A stretch of 64,000 nucleotides of DNA from Choricystis sp. odSpoLacu1 (taxonomy: Eukaryota > Chlorophyta > Trebouxiophyceae), in contig OY253649.1 in the NCBI GenBank assembly GCA_958009055.1, positions 1,116,001 to 1,180,000 of the forward strand, written 5' to 3'. The position numbers were made by a program, and so were the translations under genes. The first letter of the stretch is position 1. Each line of letters begins with the position of its first letter. The notes beneath the pieces are model-generated. The model worked only from the letters and a program-made list of their open reading frames with translations, ran no database searches and had not been told where the DNA came from. Positions 40,809 through 51,762 of this stretch are shown one piece after another.

Positions 40809-42563
40809 TCACCCCGCCTCCTCGCACACCCCGCCCTCCCCACACCAGTCATCCTCGATGTCGGCCAGCAGCAGCTTGATGAAGAAGTCGGTCTCCTCCG
40901 GGTTGGCCACCCACAGGATGGAGCAGCAGTCGCGGGTGGCTGAATCGTTGCCCGACGCGGTGAAGCGGTCGCCGACGTGCAACACTTGGGCCGGGGTGAG
41001 CCCCAAATAACTTTTCAACGCTTCCAGCCCCAGCGACTTGTTGCCGACATCCACAAAGACGTCGCCCCCTCCATTGAAGGCGCAGTAGGGGAGGGGGGAG
41101 GTGGAGAGTTCGACCTGCGCGGTGATGGCCAACTCTTCCAACACTTCGTAGACCGTCGGCAGCCGCGGCACCACCCCCACCGCCCTCTCCTTGCGCACCA
41201 CGGACACGGGCAGGCGCAGGCGGGCGGCGCCTTCCTCCAGCACGCGCTGGGCGTCGTCCAGGAGGGAGGCGACGGCGGGCTCGGGCCAGGCCGCCATTTC
41301 CGGGGTCTTCCACTCGGCGTCGGGCACAAACGCCAGGGCGTCGCACACGGGGGAGTGGGGGGAGGAGGGGACGGCGCGCAGCAGGTAGTTGCATTCGCCG
41401 CCCATGATGTGGAAGCTGGGGGGAGAGTGTGGGTGTGGGTGGGGGTGGGGGGTGGGGGGTGGGGGGGGGTGAGAGTGGAGCACTGACGCGCGATGGCGCG
41501 TTACCCCTGCCCCCCCACCCCACCCCACCCCCACCCCCACCCAACCCACCGGTCCGTCACGTCCCGCCCCAGCCGCCTCCCCCGGAATGCGGCCAGCAGG
41601 CCCTGCACCCTCTGCTCAAACCGGGCGGCGTCCCCAGGGTAGCCGGCCGCGGTGACGATGGCGACGTCGACCCCCGCGACCAGCAGCCTCACCACCAGGT
41701 CAGCCATCTCGTCATCGTGCGCCATGTGGGAGCCGTCCGCGTACAGGGTGCCGTCCGCGTCGAACGTGATGAGGCGGAGGGAGGGGGCGGAGGCGCGCAC
41801 CTGCGCGATGTTGAGCACGTGCCGCAGCTCGGCAAAGTTGGGGGGGACGTAGCGCCGCCGCGACAGCGCGAAGAAGGCGTCATACTCGGCCAGGGCGTCC
41901 ACCAGGCGGAGAGGGGTGAAGAAGGCGCCCACCTGGGGGATCAAGCGGCGCAGGCGGGAGCGGAGCGGGTCCTGGAGGGGGGGGGGCGGGGGGGGGGGGG
42001 GGTGAGCACCCACCGACGGCGGGGCACGCACACGGCACGCCCATGTTTCAACCCGCCCCCCTCCCACCCCCAAAAAACACACTCGCCCTCCTGTGCTCCT
42101 CGATCCACATGTCAAACTTGGCCATGACTTCAGGCGCCGTGTGCGTCGAGTGCATGTCGCGCATAAACTCGATCAACGCGTCCTGCTCCTTCAGATGCCC
42201 CTTCCTCCGCAGCACGCCCGCGTCCGACGCCGACCTCGCCCTCGGCCCCAGAGTGTCCGGGTCGGGCGTGTTGAGCAGGTCGGACCAGTACTCGGCCACG
42301 GGGGCGGAGCCCGCGGGCGACGCGGGCGGCGGCGCGACCGGGGTGGCGGGCGGGGCGCTGTCGGCGTCTGCGGGGGAGGAGGCGGCTGCTGCTGCCGGCG
42401 GCGACGGCACGGCGCCAGTCATGCCTCTCAGAGATGAGGCAGGCGATGAGCCTGACGACGGCGCCGCGGTGGAGGCGCCAGGGTTGGGCGGCGCAGCCGC
42501 GCGCGGCATGCGGCGCACGGCGCGGCCCGCGCGCGGGGCGCGGGCGGGGGCGGGCCTGCGCAT
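40809..42563 (-). CDS. ISN1: IMP-specific 5'-nucleotidase ISN1
   Basis: Three exons, 42087-42563, 41550-41971 and 40809-41415, give 501 residues. After an Arg/Ala/Pro-rich N-terminus come FFTPLRLVDALAEYDAFFAL, RRRYVPPNFAELRHVLNIAQ, and the HAD-type nucleophile motif LITFDADGTLYADG. Then follow IVTAAGYPGDAARF, IMGGECNYLLR, RKERAVGVVP, YCAFNGGGDVFVDVGNKSLG and VLHVGDRFTASGNDSATRD, the ISN1 pattern. The enzyme dephosphorylates IMP to inosine. The first intron fits phase only with a GC-AG donor (AGG|GCGAGT); GT alternatives break the frame. The second intron is strongly self-complementary. Confidence 0.87.
41416..41549 (-). other. ISN1 intron 2 with complementary ends
   Basis: On the plus strand its left half is a long G/GT tract (about 41417-41470) and its right half a C/CA tract (about 41506-41548). 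The halves can pair into a long imperfect hairpin whose arms lie next to the two splice sites. Confidence 0.8.
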
Positions 42564-42720
42564 GAGGCACCACTGGGCAGTGTGTGGGTGCGTGTGTGTG
42601 GCAAGGGGTGGGCAAGAGGGGGAAGAGAGGCGCCCCACACCCGTGAGCGTTTTGAAACAGCCGCGTGTTTCTGTGTCGTCGTGGTGTCTGCTTCGTTCCT
42701 TGTTTCGCGGACTGCTTCGT

Positions 42721-44478
42721 TCACACGCTCACCGGCCGCTCCCCCACCCCGCCACACGTTTCGAACACCGCCTGCGCCACCTCCACCGCCAACGCGTCCG
42801 CTTGAGCCTGTGTCTCTGCCTCTGCAAACACACGCACCACGTCCTCTGTGCCAGAAGGGCGCGCAAAGGCGCGCGCGCGGGCGCCCGCGCGCGACACCGC
42901 CGCGTCCACCGCCGCCACCAGCGCGGCGGGCGCCACGGCCGCACTTTCCACTGCATTCATGGCCACGACAGTCCTGTCCGCCACCCACACCACGGTCTGA
43001 CGGGAGGGGAGGTCGGTGTAGAGGGCGCCCCAGGCGGGCGGGGTGAGGGACAGGGTGCACAGCGCGGCGTCCACGAGGAGCAGCGCGGACAGCGCGTCCC
43101 CCACCGCCTGGTTGGAGGCGGCCAGCGCGGCGGCCGCTGCGTCGCCCGCGGGCGTGCCAGCGGCTGACGCGGCAGCCTGCTTGAACCTGTCGGAGAACAG
43201 GACGGCGCCGTGGCCGTTGGCCTCAAAATAGACGCCGACGTCAAACGCGGTGGCCGTGGCGTGCACAAACTTGACCCCCGTCCGAGCCAGCGGGACGGCT
43301 GCCTCCCCGCCCAAAGCTGCCAGGGCGGCCTCCACGGCGGCACCGTTGGCGTAGGCGGTGCGGACGGCGCCCACGGTGAGGGGTGGGTCAGCGGGGGGGA
43401 GGGTCGACACGAGGTGGGCCGCCCAGCGCGCGAGCAGCGCGGCAATCCGGTCTCCATCAAACAGTGTCACGCTGCCATCCTCCTTCCCTGTCGGCACAAA
43501 GTAGACGACCCGGTCGGCGTCGCCATCCAGGGAGGCGCACAGGGTGCCGGCGGGGACGTCGGCGAAGCCGGCGGGGGCGCGGCGCGATTTTTGGACCGCG
43601 TCGGAACCGCACCCGCAGTTCAACGCAGCCGCGTCGGCCGTGTCCGCGTTGCGCACAACAATGCCAAAGCCAGCAGCTGCTGTGGCGGCTGCCAGGGCCG
43701 CCACCGCGGCCCCGCCCACCCCGTTGGCAGCGTCCACGATCAGAGGGGTGGACGGCGGCGTGACGGGCGGGCACCCCGCCACCAACGCCGCGTGGCCACC
43801 CGCCAGGGTGCGCGTGTACGCGGCCAGGGTGGCGTCACCACCAGCTGCCGTAGCCGCCACCAGCCAGTGCAGCTGGGGCGTGGTGGTCAGGCCGACGGGG
43901 TGGGGGGTGCCACCAACCGCCGCGACGCCGGCCGCGACCGCCGCCGCCAACGCGGGCGACGAGGGGCGCGTGTCGTGTCCGATCCACACGGTGCCCGGGG
44001 GGGAGGGGGCGCCGTCCAGCAGGAACGCCACGGCGGCCGCGACGGCGGCGTCGTCGGGGGCGTTGGCGAGGCGGTCGGCGAGGGGCTGTGGAGAGGGAAG
44101 GAAAAAGCAAGGCCGCGCGATGGGAGCGAACGCTCGACCAAAAACCACCCCCCCTCTCCTCTCCCCACCTCTCCTCCACCCGTCTCTCCTCACCTCCCAC
44201 TCCGCGGCCAGCATGTGCCCACTCGGGTCCACCAGCTTGACCCCGTTGTCGGCGGGCGGGTTGTGCGACGCGGTCACGCACACGCCCACCGGCGCGCCGC
44301 CCAGGGCGCCGCTGCGGGCCGCCATCAGCAGGCCGCACCGAAACAGGGTGGAGAGCAGCAAGTCTGCGGTGGCTCGAAAGCCGGCGGTGCCGTAGGCCGG
44401 GGTGAAGGCGGGGGGTTTGGGGTGGGCGCGCGAAGCGGACGCGACGCGCGCGGCCAGGGCGGCGTCGGGGGCGCCCAT
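42721..44478 (-). CDS. PGM3: Phosphoacetylglucosamine mutase
   Basis: Exons 44194-44478 and 42721-44085 give 549 residues. The phosphoserine loop is VCVTASHNPPADNGVKLVDP. The metal-binding loop is ASLDGDADRVVYFVP. The sugar-binding segment is VYFEANGHGAVLFS, and the phosphate-binding loop is ARPSGTEDVVRVFAEAE. This set and the overall length match eukaryotic AGM1/PGM3 instead of phosphoglucomutase. It converts GlcNAc-6-P to GlcNAc-1-P for UDP-GlcNAc, hence N-glycans and GPI anchors. No targeting peptide is seen. The stop is 157 bp from the ISN1 start on the same strand. Confidence 0.94.
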   Translation of the reverse strand: MGAPDAALAARVASASRAHPKPPAFTPAYGTAGFRATADLLLSTLFRCGLLMAARSGALGGAPVGVCVTASHNPPADNGVKLVDPSGHMLAAEWEVRRDGWRRGGERRGGVVFGRAFAPIARPCFFLPSPQPLADRLANAPDDAAVAAAVAFLLDGAPSPPGTVWIGHDTRPSSPALAAAVAAGVAAVGGTPHPVGLTTTPQLHWLVAATAAGGDATLAAYTRTLAGGHAALVAGCPPVTPPSTPLIVDAANGVGGAAVAALAAATAAAGFGIVVRNADTADAAALNCGCGSDAVQKSRRAPAGFADVPAGTLCASLDGDADRVVYFVPTGKEDGSVTLFDGDRIAALLARWAAHLVSTLPPADPPLTVGAVRTAYANGAAVEAALAALGGEAAVPLARTGVKFVHATATAFDVGVYFEANGHGAVLFSDRFKQAAASAAGTPAGDAAAAALAASNQAVGDALSALLLVDAALCTLSLTPPAWGALYTDLPSRQTVVWVADRTVVAMNAVESAAVAPAALVAAVDAAVSRAGARARAFARPSGTEDVVRVFAEAETQAQADALAVEVAQAVFETCGGVGERPVSV

Positions 44479-45029
44479 CGGTGTGTTTGGGAGTGGGTGT
44501 GGAGGAGACGTGGGCAGGCGTGTGGTGCGGCGCAGGGGAGGAGGCGTGCTGCAGAGCAAACCAAATGCCGCCGCACGTTTTGATTGAGCGGTGGTTCTTG
44601 CCACGCGCCGACAACCCGAACGCACTCGACCCCCACCACCACCACCCACATTCTTTTCAAGCCAGGCGCAAAGCGGCCTTGATTTACACAACGCAACGTC
44701 GCGCGATTGATGTTCCTTTGAAGCCCGTTTTTGGGTTGTGCGCCGGCAGAGTTTTTTTTTGTCCCGAGGTCTCGCAAAATAAAAAACGCTCTCTCTCATG
44801 TTCCTCTCTCTCTCTCTCCACACGATGTTTCACACACGCAAAAAGAAGGGATTCTCAAACGGAGAACGTGGGGGGGGGGGGGGGGAGGAAAGTGCGGGAG
44901 TTGAAGGGGTGGAGGCGGGGCAAACGCCCCGTCCCCCACCACCGCACACCCTCACGCGCGTTTGATTTTTGTTTGTTGGGCACACACGCCACCTCTCTCT
45001 CTCTCTCTCGCCACACACACTCACACGCT
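44479..45029. other. Intergenic region AGM1 / transketolase
   Basis: These 551 bp hold the AGM1 promoter and the transketolase 3' UTR (both genes are minus strand). There is a G16 homopolymer (44870-44885), a CT-rich tract near 44800-44820 and a T-run near 44751. No ORF of note or RNA was seen. Confidence 0.55.
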
Positions 45030-46763
45030 TCACTTGCCGGCCGCCTTCTTGGCCGCCGCCACGACCGCCTCCTTGGTGATGCCGAACTTCTCGTAGAGCG
45101 TGGGCGCGGGCGCCGACGCGCCGAACGAGTCGATGCCGATGTTGGCGCCGCCGTCGCCCGTGTACTTTTGCCAGCCGTAGGTCGAGCCCGCCTCGACAGA
45201 GACGCGGGCCTTGACGGAGGGAGGCAGCACGGAGTCGCGGTACGTCTTGTCCTGCTCGTCAAACAGCTCGGTGCACGGCATCGACACGACGCGCGCTTTG
45301 AGGCCGGCGGCCTCGAGGTCCTTGGCCGCGTCCACCGCCATGCACAGCTCGGACCCGGTGCCGATGAGGATGACGTCGGGCGTGCCGTCGCCGCCGTGCA
45401 CGATGTAGCCGCCCTTGGCCGCCTTCTCGGCGGAGGAGCCCGGCAGGTTGGGCATGCCCTGGCGCGACAGCGCAAGCGTCGAGGGGCGGACCTTGCCCGC
45501 CGCGTTGTCGCCCACCGCGTTGAGCACGGCCGCCTTGTAGCAGCCCGCCGTCTCGTTCCCGTCGCCCGGGCGCATGGTCAGCATGTTGGGCATGGCGCGG
45601 AAGGAGGCCAGGTGCTCGATGGGCTGGTGGGTGGGGCCGTCCTCGCCCAGGCCGATCGAGTCGTGCGTCATCACGTAGATCACGCCCGCCTGCGACAGCG
45701 CGGACATGCGCATCGCGGACCGCATGTAGTCGGTGAAGATGAAGAAGGTGGCGCAGTAGGGGATGAGGCCGGTGGCGTGCAGGGCGAGGCCGTTGCAGAT
45801 GGCGCCCATCGCGTGCTCGCGCACGCCGAAGCGCAGGTTGCGCTCCGCGTAGCTGTCCTTCTGGAAGTCGCCGTACATCTTCATCAGCGTCATGTTGGAG
45901 GGGGCCAGGTCGGCGGAGCCGCCCAGGAAGCCGGGGATGCGGGGGGCGAGCGCGTTAAGCATCGTCTGCGAGTGGAGGCGGGTGGCCAGGCCCTTGTCCT
46001 CGGGCGTGAACGTGGGCACGTCCGCGTCCCAGTCGGACGGCAGCTTGTTGGACAGCAGCGTCTTGAACTCGGCGGCCTCCTTGGGGTACTTCTTCTCGTA
46101 CGTCGCCAGGGTGGCCTTCCACGCGGTCTCCGCCTCGGCACCGCACTTGGCGGCCTTGCCGAAAACGTCGTACGCGGCCTGCGGCACCTCAAACTCGCCG
46201 TACGGCCACTTCAGGTTCTCGCGCGTCGCCGCCGTCTCGTCCTTGCCCAGGGGCGCGCCGTGCACGTCGTGCGAGTCGGCCTTGTTGGGGGAACCGTAGC
46301 CGATCAGGGTGGACACCTTGATCATCGACGGCTTGTCGGTGACACCTTTGGCCGCCTTGATCGCGTTGCGCAGGCCGTCCAGGTCGGTGTTGCCGTCCGC
46401 CACGTGCTGCACGTGCCACCCCAGCGCCTCGAAGCGGGCGGACACGTCCTCCGTGAACGAGATGTCGGTGTGGCCGTCGATGGAGATCTTGTTGTCGTCG
46501 TACAGCACGATCAGCTTGCCCAGGCCCCAGTGCCCCGCCAGGGAGGCAGCCTCCGTGGAGATGCCCTCCATGTTGCAGCCGTCCCCCATGATGCAGTAGG
46601 TGTAGTGGTCCACAATCTTGGCGTCGGGCTTGTTGAAGCGGGCGGCGAGGTGGGCCTCCGCCGCGGCGAGGCCGACCGCGTTGCAGATGCCCTGGCCGAG
46701 GGGGCCGGTCGTGACTTCGATGCCCTTGGTCTCAAAGTTCTCGGGGTGGCCCGGGGTGGCGGA

Positions 46764-46795
<32 letters not shown>

Positions 46796-48267
46796 TCTGT
46801 GAGAGTGTGTGTGTGTGGGGGGGGGGAAGGGGGGGGGGGAGGGTGGGAGGGATCGCAGGGGGTGTGCAGGTCGAGAGCGCGCGAGAGCCAGGCCGCGCCA
46901 ACGCCCCGTGGCTTGCTTTCGCTGGCCAATCCGCGTTTGGTCGCCCCCGTGTGCTGCTTCTTGCCCCCAGTCCCCCCCCCCCCCCCCATACACACAGCAT
47001 GAAGCAAGAAGAGCTCCGGCCGCGCGTGGGTGTGTGTGGGGGGGCAGTCGGGAAGACAAAGGGGGGCACCGCGGCGCTCGGGACCACGGGCCGCGCGAAA
47101 GCCGAGGCCGGGCGCTGACTGCTTGGCCGTCCTCCCTCGGTGCGCGAACGCATTCGCTCCGCGCCCCGCCTCCCGCCTCGGCACCCCTCGGCCCCTCACG
47201 ACGGGGGACGCAGAGTGTGCACCCTGGCTGTCGTGAGCCAGGGGAGGCAGAGGGAGGGGGGCGGAGGGGCCAGCAGCCGGAAACGCGAGCGCGGGGTGAC
47301 GCACGCACGCGAACAAAGCCGTCCCCTCTCCTTTTGGCCGCCGCCCGCGCGCGCAGTCCCCCCCCCCCCCCCTACCACGCTCCCTCCGTGCCGTGTCGCT
47401 CGAATGCGGCGCGTGGAGCGGGGGCGGTCGCAGGGAGGAGGGCCGGCGTGGACAGCGCGGACGCACCACACCGCTCCGACACCGAGCGGGTGGTGCGGGA
47501 GGCGCTCGGTGCCCCGCGCGCGCGGTCTGCGCGTGCGCCCGCCCCGTGCACCGCTGCATTGCGAGTGCCGCCCCCCCCATCAACCGCACACGCGCCAATG
47601 CGGCACCCGTGCCGGGGGGCGGGGGTGCGATATGGCAGCAGGAGCGCGCCTGGCGCCGCCCAAGAATCGAGCGGCCGCCGAACCACCGCCGCGGTGCGCG
47701 CACGCGACCCTGTTTTGGGGGGCGGCCCGCCGCGCCGCAACCGCCTCTCCCCCCCCAATTCCGCCCCCCGCGATAGCGCACGTGTGAGTGGCCTCGTCAT
47801 TGGGGGAAACGCAGGGGCGGGGAAGCGCAGGGGCGCGCCCAACACACACACACACCAAACCAAAACACACGCACCGTCATCTGGGGGTAGCCCAGCAGGT
47901 GCAGCAGCGAGTACTGCAGCATGGACCCGTGCCCCGCGGACAGGACGAAGCGGTCGCGGTCGGCCCAGGCGGGGTCCTGGGGGTTAAGCTTCATGAACTC
48001 GGAGAACAGGACGGTCGCCATCGGGGCGCACCCCATCGGCAGGCCCGGGTGGCCCGAGTTGGCGGCGTTGACGCCGTCGATGGACAGAAAGCGGACGGCG
48101 TTGATGGCGAGGCCGACGTCGCCGGGGACTTCCTTGGCTTCATACTTGACCTGGGCGGCGGCGGGGGCGGCCTGCGCGCGGGCCGCGACGCGCGCGACGC
48201 GCGCGGAGCGGGCCGGGCGGCCGGCGAAGACCGCGGGGCGGGACGCCGCGCGGGTGGTGTGCAGCAT
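45030..48267 (-). CDS. TKT: Transketolase, plastid
   Basis: Exons 47875-48267 and 45030-46796 give 719 residues, split by a 1078-bp intron. The transit peptide is [18 protein letters not shown].... Conserved parts are [20 protein letters not shown], the TPP motif from [20 protein letters not shown] to [47 protein letters not shown] and [20 protein letters not shown]. The C-terminal domain is complete, ending KKAAGK. It transfers two-carbon units in the Calvin cycle and pentose phosphate pathway. Exon 1 ends at YPQMT, in phase 0 with [12 protein letters not shown]. It is divergent from the sterol reductase gene (263 bp). Confidence 0.97.
46797..47874 (-). other. Unusually long intron of the transketolase gene
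   Basis: At 1078 bp it is more than twice any other intron here (most are 85-460 bp). On the coding strand it opens with GT-rich sequence and closes with C/CA-rich sequence. Several poly-C/poly-G runs occur (about 46971-46987 and 47358-47372). Long open frames in it are compositional; none resembles a known protein. Confidence 0.7.
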
Positions 48268-48530
48268 AGTTGGGTGTGTGTGTGTTTGGGGGTTGGGGTG
48301 GGGGGTTGGGTGGTGAAAAAAAGGGTCGTCGTTGTGATCTGGGGGAAAAAAAAATGGGGCACTGCTCACTCTCGTCGCTCGCTCGGTGGTCAAGCCTCAG
48401 AGAGAAAAGCCAATTTGGGCACCCAGCGTCCGTGTGTGCGGTCCCCTGTTTCATAGCCCACATCCCACCACTTGCCTGCCTCCGCGCCTGGTCTGCCTGG
48501 TCACGCACACCCCACTTTGTTTGCACTACA

Positions 48531-50241
48531 ATGACGCCCCGCCGATCGGCGCGCCTCGCGGCCACGCCCACCCCCCGCGCGCCTCCCACCTCCCGCTCGC
48601 GCAGCAGGGGAGCACCATCGAGCCACAACCAGCGCAATGAGCAAGCGCCGTCGTTTGAGTTTTGTGGGCCTCTGCTTGGTCCCGTTGGGATGTTGTTCGG
48701 CCTGCCCGCCGTGTGCTATTCCCTCCTCGCCACCTGCAACGCCTCTGGATGCATGGCCTCGGTGCGTGACCTGGTGCGCCCAGCCACGTGGCCGGGGCTG
48801 CCGGCGGCGGGCGGCCTGGTCAGTGGCGCAGGGTTTGTGGCTGTTTTTGCGTTGTTCTTCGCTCAAGCCGTTATTCACGTGGTCCTGCCTGGGACCCGCC
48901 GCAAGGGGGTCGTGCTGGCGAGTGGGAAGCGGCTGGAGTACAAGCTGACAGGTGAGAGAGTCGTTTTTGTGTGCGGGGAGGATGGAAAAAAACAAGAGCG
49001 AGCGAGCGAGTGTTCACCCCACCGTCTCCACCCACAGGCACCACCAACCTCGCCGTCACCCTGGCCGCCGCCGCCGCCTCCTTCGCCGCGCCCCGTCCCC
49101 CGGGAGCCCCCCCCCCCCCTCGCCTGGGCGTACGACAACTATGCTGCCCTGCTAACCGCAGCTGTCACCCTCTCCACGCTGCTCTCGGTGGGCCTCTATG
49201 CCGCCTCCTTCCGCCCCTCCCTCCCGCCCTCGTCCCTGGCCCCCCATGGCGCCACCGGGTGGCGCCTGTACGACTTCTTCATGGGGCGGGAGCTGAACCC
49301 TAGGGCGCTGGGAGCGAGGTGGCCGCGTTCACTCCGCCTGTTTGACTGGAAAGAGTTTTGCGAGCTGTACCCGGGGCTGCTGGGCTGGCTGGTGCTGGAC
49401 TTGGCGTGCGCGGCGAAGCAGTTTGAGCGGGTGAGGATTGGGGGAATGGGGGGGGGGGGGGGGGGGGGGAGAGAGAGGGGCGGCCAAAAAAAACATGCTT
49501 TGCTCATCGATTCCACCACCCACCCCTTCCCACAGACCGGCACCATCTCCCCCGCCATGGCCCTCGTCTGCGCCTTCCACGCGGTCTACGTGTCGGACGC
49601 GTTAGCGCACGAACCGTCCATCCTGACGACGATGGACATCACCACCGACGGGTTTGGCTTCATGCTGGCCTTTGGCGACCTGGCGTGGGTGCCATTCACG
49701 TACTCGCTGCAGGCGCGGTACTTGGCGGACCACGAGTCGGTGAGTGTGGGTAAGAGGGGTGGGGGGGGAAGGGAAACCAACTGAAAAAAGGTACTGTGTG
49801 TCCCACCCTTTCTCTCCTCCTCCCCACACACAGCACCTGTCCCCCCTCGCCATCGCCGCCATCCTGGCCCTCAACGTCATCGGGTACACCATCTTCCGAG
49901 GCTCCAACTCGCAGAAGGACGCGTTCCGTACGAATCCAAGCCACCCCTCAGTCGCCCACCTGCGCACACTCTCCACCTCCACCGGCCGCAAGCTCATCGT
50001 GTCCGGGTGGTGGGGCGCGTCCCGCCACATAAACTACTTTGGCGACTGGCTGCTGGCGTGGTCGTGGTGCCTGCCGTGTGGGTTTGGGTCCCCCGTCCCC
50101 TTTTTTTACGTCGCCTATTTTGGCGCCCTGCTCCTCCACCGCGACCGGCGCGATGGAGCCGCCTGTGCGGTCAAATACGGCAAAGATTGGGACGCGTACT
50201 GCAAGCTGGTGCCGTGGCGGATTGTGCCGTACGTGTATTGA
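48531..50241 (+). CDS. ERG24: Delta14-sterol reductase (one frame break in a C13 run)
   Basis: Exons 48531-48951, 49038-49430, 49536-49739 and 49834-50241 give about 474 residues. The ERG4/ERG24 family blocks are clear: RLYDFFMGRELNPRAL, DWKEFCELYPGLLGWLVLDL, TTDGFGFMLAFGDLAWVPFT, then GRKLIVSGWWGASRHINYFG, GDWLLAWSWCLPCGF and KYGKDWDAYCKLVPWRIVPY. The enzyme reduces the C14 double bond in sterol synthesis in the ER. In exon 2 the frame must drop one base: the C13 run at 49107-49119 puts the membrane segments before and after it in different frames, and one C less restores phase at every later exon. The N-terminus has TM-like segments and no tudor domain. Confidence 0.9.
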
Positions 50242-50373
50242 GCGGAGGCGGGAGGAAAGAAGGTGGGTCGAGAGTTTTGGCTTGGTAACAAACACATCCG
50301 TCGCTTTTTCATTTTTTTGTTGCATCGCCCGCGCTCGCCTGTCTCCACACACGCCACACAACAGCACAACACA

Positions 50374-50998
50374 ATGCACACCTCCACCTGGCGGCCGACC
50401 CACCTGGCGCCGCGCGCTGCCGCGCGCCGCGCGGGGCGCGCATGCCGCCCCGCGGCTGCAGTCGCGCCGTCCAGCGCGCAGGGCGATGGTGAGGCACAGG
50501 AGGCAGAGTGTGTCGGAGGGTGATTGTGCAGCGTGTAGTTGGGGTGGGGAGGCGGACGGGCGGCCAGAGAGCGCCTCTCGGAGGCTCCAACCCGACCCAT
50601 CCCTTCCTCGTCCCTCTTCTTACCCAGCCACCCCTCCACCCACCACCTGGCGCCACCTCGACCTCCACGTCGGCCCCACCACCGTGCGCGTGCCCATGCC
50701 CCCCTCCCGCGTGGCCGCGCTGCGGGGGGAGCTGGCCACGCTGTTGACCACGTTCAAAGAAAAGGGTGAAGCCGAGCGCCCGCGCCGCTGGCCCGCGATG
50801 GATGTCGTGTGGAAGGGGCCCGACAAGACGGGCACCGCCGCCCTGACTCGGTTTGAAGCGTTCTGCAACCCGAATGGTGCTGCAGGGCCGTTTGACGCAA
50901 AGGTCTTGGTCACGGTGGAGACTGCGGACGGGGTGGCTGTCACGACGGAAGCGCCCCTGGCCGCGCTGCGCGCGGATGTGGACGCGTACGGGCTGTGA
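50374..50998 (+). CDS. Plastid-targeted protein of unknown function
   Basis: Exons 50374-50488 and 50628-50998 give 161 residues. The first ~40 residues (MHTSTWRPTHLAPRAAARRA...) look like a transit peptide with an alanine-rich cleavage region. The mature part has a strand TWRHLDLHVGPTTVRVPMP, a helix SRVAALRGELATLLTTFKEK and DVVWKGPDKTGTAAL. No membrane segment or catalytic motif is recognised. It could be a conserved small stromal protein, but I cannot name the family. It follows the sterol reductase on the same strand, 132 bp downstream. Confidence 0.7.
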
Positions 50999-51073
50999 GA
51001 TGAGAAGAGTGGGAGAGAGGCTCGTGTGTTCTTTTTCTCTGTGATTCAGTGTTTTTTTTTTACTCTTCTTTTT

Positions 51074-51762
51074 TCAGTGCCACGGCCGGTCGGCCGCACC
51101 CTCGGCATCGGCGCGGCTGCCGCCAGCCGCCGCACGGGCGGCCTCCAGCTCGGCCCACGGATTCTGCAGCATGCAGGGCAGCATGTAGGAGGGCGGGGCG
51201 CCGCCGGCGTGGCGGCCACCGCCGCTGCGACCGCCACAACCGCCGCCGGGGCCACCACCCCGCCCATAGCCGCTGCGCCCTGGAGGAGGGGGCGGCCCGC
51301 CACCGCCACCATGCCACCCCCATGGCGGCGGGGGAGGGCGAGGCGGGCCCCAGTGCGGAGGAGGGTGGTGCGGGTGCGGGTGCCCGCGCCCCCGCCCGCC
51401 CACCCCCAGCTGCGGCAGCTGGGGCGGGGGCGGGCCCGCCCCCGATGCAGCGGCCGCTCGTGCGGCGGTACCGACGGCGGCTGCATCGATGGGGGAGGGC
51501 GGGCGGGCGACTGAGTCGGCGACCGTGGCAAAGGGGGGGGGGAGGGCAGTCGGGGCCGGCGCGGCGGGAGCAGGGGCGGCCTCTGTGTGAAGAATCGAAT
51601 CAAAGTGGAAAACATCAGCATCACGTCCTCCCTCACAAAAGGCGGACAGAACATCCAACAACACACGTCTCTTCTCTCACCTGTGTCGGCCGCAGCGTCG
51701 GCGCGCAGGCGCTTGAGCCGTGCGCGCCGGTCGGCCGCGCTCTCGGCGGCGGCTGGCTTCAT
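51074..51762 (-). CDS. Pro/Gly-rich low-complexity protein, function unknown
   Basis: Exons 51681-51762 and 51074-51582 give 196 residues. A short basic helix (ADRRARLKRLRADAA) opens the protein. It is followed by a Pro/Gly/His/Arg-rich stretch (PPPPPWGWHGGGGGPPPPPG, GRGGGPGGGCGGRSGGG). The end is more conserved-looking: PSYMLPCMLQNPWAELEAAR. The tail suggests a short linear interaction motif such as NPWAELE. It may be an RNA-associated RGG-type protein, but this is a guess. It is divergent from the acidic-protein gene. Confidence 0.62.

Noticed and set aside
46797..47874. Protein-coding gene inside the transketolase intron
   Set aside because: Open frames here are compositional (long Pro/Arg/Ala tracts) in several frames on both strands and none resembles a known family.
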